NCBI GenBank assembly: GCA_934546985.1
Contig: CAKTEE010000005.1
Span: 124,001 to 188,000 of the forward strand
Source: an uncultured Eubacteriales bacterium
GTDB taxonomy: Bacteria > Bacillota > Clostridia > Oscillospirales > Acutalibacteraceae
Length of the DNA: 64,000 nucleotides
Reading direction: 5' to 3'
In this document: in pieces, positions 61,001-64,000 of the stretch
Position numbering within the stretch: position 1 is the stretch's first letter
Layout: the number at the start of each line of letters is the position of its first letter
Made by a program: the position numbers and the translations under genes
The notes under the pieces: generated by a model
Seen by the model: only the letters and a program-made list of their open reading frames with translations
The model's database searches: none
What the model was told of the DNA's origin: nothing

Positions 61001-62584
61001 TTAGATGGAAATTTTTATCTTTTCACCATTCTTGAACTCAAAGATAAGATTCCGCGGATTTACAAGAACTCGCTCAACGAGAGAATTCCATGTCGCAGAG
61101 TCGAATGTTGGCTCCTCATTAAAGGATTCAAGCGCCTCAATAAATCTGGATAATTTTTCGCGAACACCTACGAGGCGAAGTTCCTGTTCTTGAAGTTCTG
61201 CGATATTATTCTTCTGCTGCTCAATTTGCTTCGACATCTCTTCGAATCGCTGGCGGTAAACCTGTTGATCTTGGGAGATGTAGGCGTTTTCGCGCACGAG
61301 GGCCTGGATTTTAGCCATGTCCTTTGCTAGCGCTGCCTCCGCCTTCTCGCGCTTAGAGCGCATTTTTTCGAGAGTGTCCGCTTCGTCCATCTGTGTTCTA
61401 CATGCTGAGATATACTTATCTTTGTCTGCTAAAAACTCAGACAATGCTTGAAGGTAGTATTGAACCAGATCGTCCTCAGAAAGAATCGGCGTGGAACAGT
61501 TGTTGCTGCCCTGGTAGCGTCGATTGCAATACCATACATCCTTACTATGCTTTTCTTTAGCGTGATAGATTTTATGCCCATAAAATGAACCGCAATCTCC
61601 GCAGACCAATTTTGTGCAGAATGGGCTGCTGTTTCTAAGGCCTCGGCGCATTTTAGAGCGTCGCTGTAATTCAACCTGTACCAGATTGAAAACATCTTCA
61701 TCAATGATTGCTTCGTGCGAATTAGTGACGTAATATTGCTTAACTTCACCATTGTTTTTCTTGACTGTTTTTGAGAGATAGTCGAGAGTATAGGTTTTCT
61801 GCAGCAATGCATCGCCCTTATATTTCTCATTGGAAAGAATGCTCCTGATTGTACTGACAGACCACACATCCTTACCACCTGGAGTTTTAATTCCACGTTC
61901 AGTAAGTTCTTTCGCAATATTACGGATGGTCATGCCATCAAGGAACATACGATATATGTCCCGAACAATCTTGGCCTCTTCCGGTACAACTTCCGGGCGT
62001 CCATCCTTACCTTTGCGGTAGCCGAGAAAATGGCGGTATCCAAACGACACATTGCCGTCTTGCATACTTTTTTGCTTTCCCCAGCGCACGTTTTCAGAAA
62101 TAGATCGGCTTTCCTCCTGGGCGAGTGAAGACATGATGGTAAGCATGACTTCACACTGTTTATCCAAGGTACGGATGCCCTCTTTTTCAAAGTAAACTTC
62201 GACCTTCAATGCCGAAAGTTCACGGATCGTCTGCAACGCATCAACCGTATTGCGGGCAAAACGCGAGATTGACTTGGTTAGAATCAGATCAATCTTTCCA
62301 GCCTTTGCGTCAGCTATCATGCGGTTGAAGCCATCACGCTTTTTGGTATTTGTCCCGGTGATACCCTCATCGGCGTAAATGCCGACAAATTCCCACACAG
62401 GATTATTTCTGATATATTGATTGTAGTAATTTACCTGGGCTTCATAGCTGGATTGCTGTTCATCCTGCTCCGTCGATACACGGGCGTAGGCTGCAACTTT
62501 CAGCTTGGGTGCTTCGGTAGTATTATCGTAAATGACCTGTGAGCTTATAGGCTCAAGAACGGTCACTCGTTTTACTGTGCTCAT
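61001..62584 (-). CDS. Large serine recombinase (second of a tandem pair)
   Basis: Site-specific recombinase of the TndX/phiC31 type. The 527-residue protein has the catalytic domain with nucleophile Ser in AAYARVSTEQDEQ and the SRFARN motif (ILTKSISRFARNTVDAL), the recombinase domain (about 175-290), a zinc ribbon (CGDCGSFYGHKIYHAK and CNRRYQGSNNCS), a coiled-coil arm (about 395-470) and a C-terminal segment. All active-site residues seem kept. Its ATG overlaps the stop of the preceding recombinase by four bases, so both are probably made together. Confidence 0.95.
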   Translation of the reverse strand: MSTVKRVTVLEPISSQVIYDNTTEAPKLKVAAYARVSTEQDEQQSSYEAQVNYYNQYIRNNPVWEFVGIYADEGITGTNTKKRDGFNRMIADAKAGKIDLILTKSISRFARNTVDALQTIRELSALKVEVYFEKEGIRTLDKQCEVMLTIMSSLAQEESRSISENVRWGKQKSMQDGNVSFGYRHFLGYRKGKDGRPEVVPEEAKIVRDIYRMFLDGMTIRNIAKELTERGIKTPGGKDVWSVSTIRSILSNEKYKGDALLQKTYTLDYLSKTVKKNNGEVKQYYVTNSHEAIIDEDVFNLVQVELQRRSKMRRGLRNSSPFCTKLVCGDCGSFYGHKIYHAKEKHSKDVWYCNRRYQGSNNCSTPILSEDDLVQYYLQALSEFLADKDKYISACRTQMDEADTLEKMRSKREKAEAALAKDMAKIQALVRENAYISQDQQVYRQRFEEMSKQIEQQKNNIAELQEQELRLVGVREKLSRFIEALESFNEEPTFDSATWNSLVERVLVNPRNLIFEFKNGEKIKISI

Positions 62585-63888
62585 AGGCTACTCCTTTCTA
62601 AAGTTTTTTGTCGGGCTGCCTGTTTCATTTCCTCAGTCCAACTGTTGCGGCGGGATGAATTGCTCCATGGAACCGTTATCTTGTCTCCGTTTGCCAGGAT
62701 AAAAGTTAGTTCCTGGTTTTGATAGCAGATAATCTCAGATATGTAACTCCGTAAATCAATGCCATCCAAAGAACAAAATCCCAACACCTCTTTCGTTTTA
62801 TTAATCAAAATCGCTTCCGGTATCTGCTTATTATTACAGTATCGCTTACCCTTGGTCGCAAAAGTTGAGCAAAGCCATGCGGGTTTTGCATATTTTGAAC
62901 TTGCATTGGCGATTCTGCGTCTGAAATGCTTGCCACAGTTTGCGCAAGTCAGCAAACCGGAAAATTGACCTTTGGATGTATGTGTAGCCATCTTTATACA
63001 AGACTGCCGACGGGATATTTCTTCCTGAACTTGCGCAAAGACAGTTTTTGAGATAATGGATTCATGGCTTTTTTCTACAAGATATTTTCGTCTTTCTCCG
63101 TTATTGATAATGCGTTTTTTACTACGAAAGTCTTCTGAATAGGTTTTTTGCAGAATCATGTCACCAGTATATTTTTCATTCCGTAGAATCAGATAAATAG
63201 CGCCCTCTCGCCATTCTTTTCCTCCACGAACAGTAGGAACATGCAAATCATTTAATTTGTTTGCGATAGCCAGCCTTCCCATGCCAGACAGATAATCCTC
63301 AAAGATCATACGAACAATTTCTGCTTCTTCAGGAATAATGGTTAGTTGCCCATCTTTCAGATAATAGCCCAACATGCGGCCAGTATTTGGCCGTCCTTGC
63401 TCAAACATCTTTTGGATGCGCCATTTTTGGTTCTCGCTGGCGGATCTGGATTCTTCTTCGGCATACATTGCAAGCAAGGTCAGCATAAGCTCACCATTCT
63501 TGCTGATGCTATGCATATTTTCTTTTTCGAAGAATACGTCAATCCCCAACAATTTTAACTCTCGGATAGTATCCAGAAGCACTACTGTATTTCGCGCGAA
63601 GCGGGTAATTGATTTAGTGATTACCAGATCAATTTTTCCCTTCCGACAATCCTCCAGCAAACGCATAAACTCGGGACGGTTGTCTTTCGTACCGGTAATA
63701 CCTTCATCGGCATATACTCCGGCAAATTCCCAGCCAACATGATTGCTGATATATTCGTTGTAATAGCTGATTTGCGAAGATAGCGAGTGAATTGCGGCAT
63801 CCTTATCCGAAGAAACCCTCGCATAAGCCGCAACTCGCTTGATTCCGATATCCGGTAATTTTGTAGCGCTAATCTCTTTAATCTGCAT
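62581..63888 (-). CDS. Large serine recombinase (first of a tandem pair)
   Basis: A 435-residue relative of the following gene. Catalytic Ser in AAYARVSSDKDAA, LVITKSITRFARNTVVLL, a recombinase domain with GRLAIANKLNDLHVPTVRGG, and a zinc ribbon (CANCGKHFRRR and CSTFATKGKRYC). It lacks the long coiled-coil arm of its partner, so it is shorter. GGAGGTGG eight bases before the ATG at 63888 gives the start; the frame is open from a GTG at 63897. Two divergent recombinases acting together are known from some integrative elements of Clostridia. Confidence 0.94.
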   Translation of the reverse strand: MQIKEISATKLPDIGIKRVAAYARVSSDKDAAIHSLSSQISYYNEYISNHVGWEFAGVYADEGITGTKDNRPEFMRLLEDCRKGKIDLVITKSITRFARNTVVLLDTIRELKLLGIDVFFEKENMHSISKNGELMLTLLAMYAEEESRSASENQKWRIQKMFEQGRPNTGRMLGYYLKDGQLTIIPEEAEIVRMIFEDYLSGMGRLAIANKLNDLHVPTVRGGKEWREGAIYLILRNEKYTGDMILQKTYSEDFRSKKRIINNGERRKYLVEKSHESIISKTVFAQVQEEISRRQSCIKMATHTSKGQFSGLLTCANCGKHFRRRIANASSKYAKPAWLCSTFATKGKRYCNNKQIPEAILINKTKEVLGFCSLDGIDLRSYISEIICYQNQELTFILANGDKITVPWSNSSRRNSWTEEMKQAARQKTLERSSL

Positions 63889-63900
63889 AACTTCCACCTC

Positions 63901-64000
63901 CTACAGACATTCATCACTCTCTTTAGCGAAAATGTCGAGTCCGAAATCTAACATCCAGTTACTTTTTTCTTCTAGCTTCTTTCCACCATTCAATACGACA
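63901..64000 (-). CDS. C-terminal end of an unidentified element gene (partial)
   Basis: A frame open to the right edge and ending at TAG (63901-63903); the visible 32 residues include KLEEKSNWMLDFGLDIF. The stop lies 12 bases before the recombinase ATG at 63888, so it is the preceding gene of the same transcript. Too little is visible to name it. Confidence 0.45.
   Translation of the reverse strand, partial: VVLNGGKKLEEKSNWMLDFGLDIFAKESDECL

Overview
The window looks like chromosome of an anaerobic Firmicute of the class Clostridia, most likely an Oscillospiraceae/Ruminococcaceae-type gut bacterium. The reasons are: strong Shine-Dalgarno sites (GGAGG) before nearly every gene; TTGACA-17-TATAAT promoters; a T-box leader; a DAP-type MurE with the LL-diaminopimelate aminotransferase route (DapL); a split, archaeal-type glutamate synthase; a type III glutamine synthetase; and a secreted leucine-rich-repeat protein with an EF-hand-like head. 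The genus cannot be fixed from sequence reading alone.

Layout. 1-6.7 kb: division and cell-wall cluster mraZ-rsmH-ftsL-PBP(PASTA)-murE-murF on the minus strand. 6.8-18.2 kb: housekeeping genes (TM2 zinc-ribbon protein, rsmD-coaD-coiled-coil gene, crcB, uvrC, HPr, trmD-rimM, khpA-rpsP-ffh-ylxM), with an sdpRI immunity module on the plus strand splitting the usually continuous ffh-rpsP-rimM-trmD series. 18.4-31.0 kb: a very long minus-strand nitrogen operon, gltB1-gltB2-gltB3-glnA-ANTAR regulator-carA-carB::dapF-nadE-dapL. 31.1-34.5 kb: the divergent plus-strand pair asnA-glnN (GSIII). 34.6-40.7 kb: pgsA-like gene, tRNA-Ala(GGC), glmM, malic enzyme, L-lactate dehydrogenase. 41.0-43.7 kb: LRR protein. 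43.9-49.9 kb: T-box-controlled ilvB-ilvN-cimA-leuC-leuD operon. 50-58.5 kb: DegV, MFS exporter, a zinc-ribbon/PASTA pseudokinase, two membrane proteins, and gatC-gatA without gatB. 58.7-59.9 kb: a DUF134-NifX protein and tRNA-Leu(GAG). 60.1-64 kb: one end of a mobile element with a GIY-YIG protein and two coupled large serine recombinases; it runs off the right edge.

The most interesting region is 30.87-31.19 kb. Two divergent consensus promoters each start a transcript that almost at once forms an intrinsic terminator just ahead of the first gene (gltB1 one way, asnA the other). In both leaders a competing hairpin with the same six-base loop, AAAGGC (A at position 1, G at position 4), overlaps the 5' arm of the terminator. 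An ANTAR-domain protein with a receiver-like domain lacking its phosphoacceptor aspartate is the fifth gene of the controlled operon. Together they suggest a self-contained antitermination circuit controlling ammonia assimilation (GOGAT, GSI, GSIII, AsnA) and, in the same transcript, carbamoyl phosphate, NAD and diaminopimelate synthesis. The leaders are shorter than the published two-hairpin ANTAR target.

A second notable point is that carB reads in frame, with no stop, into a complete dapF, with a ribosome-binding site kept at the junction.
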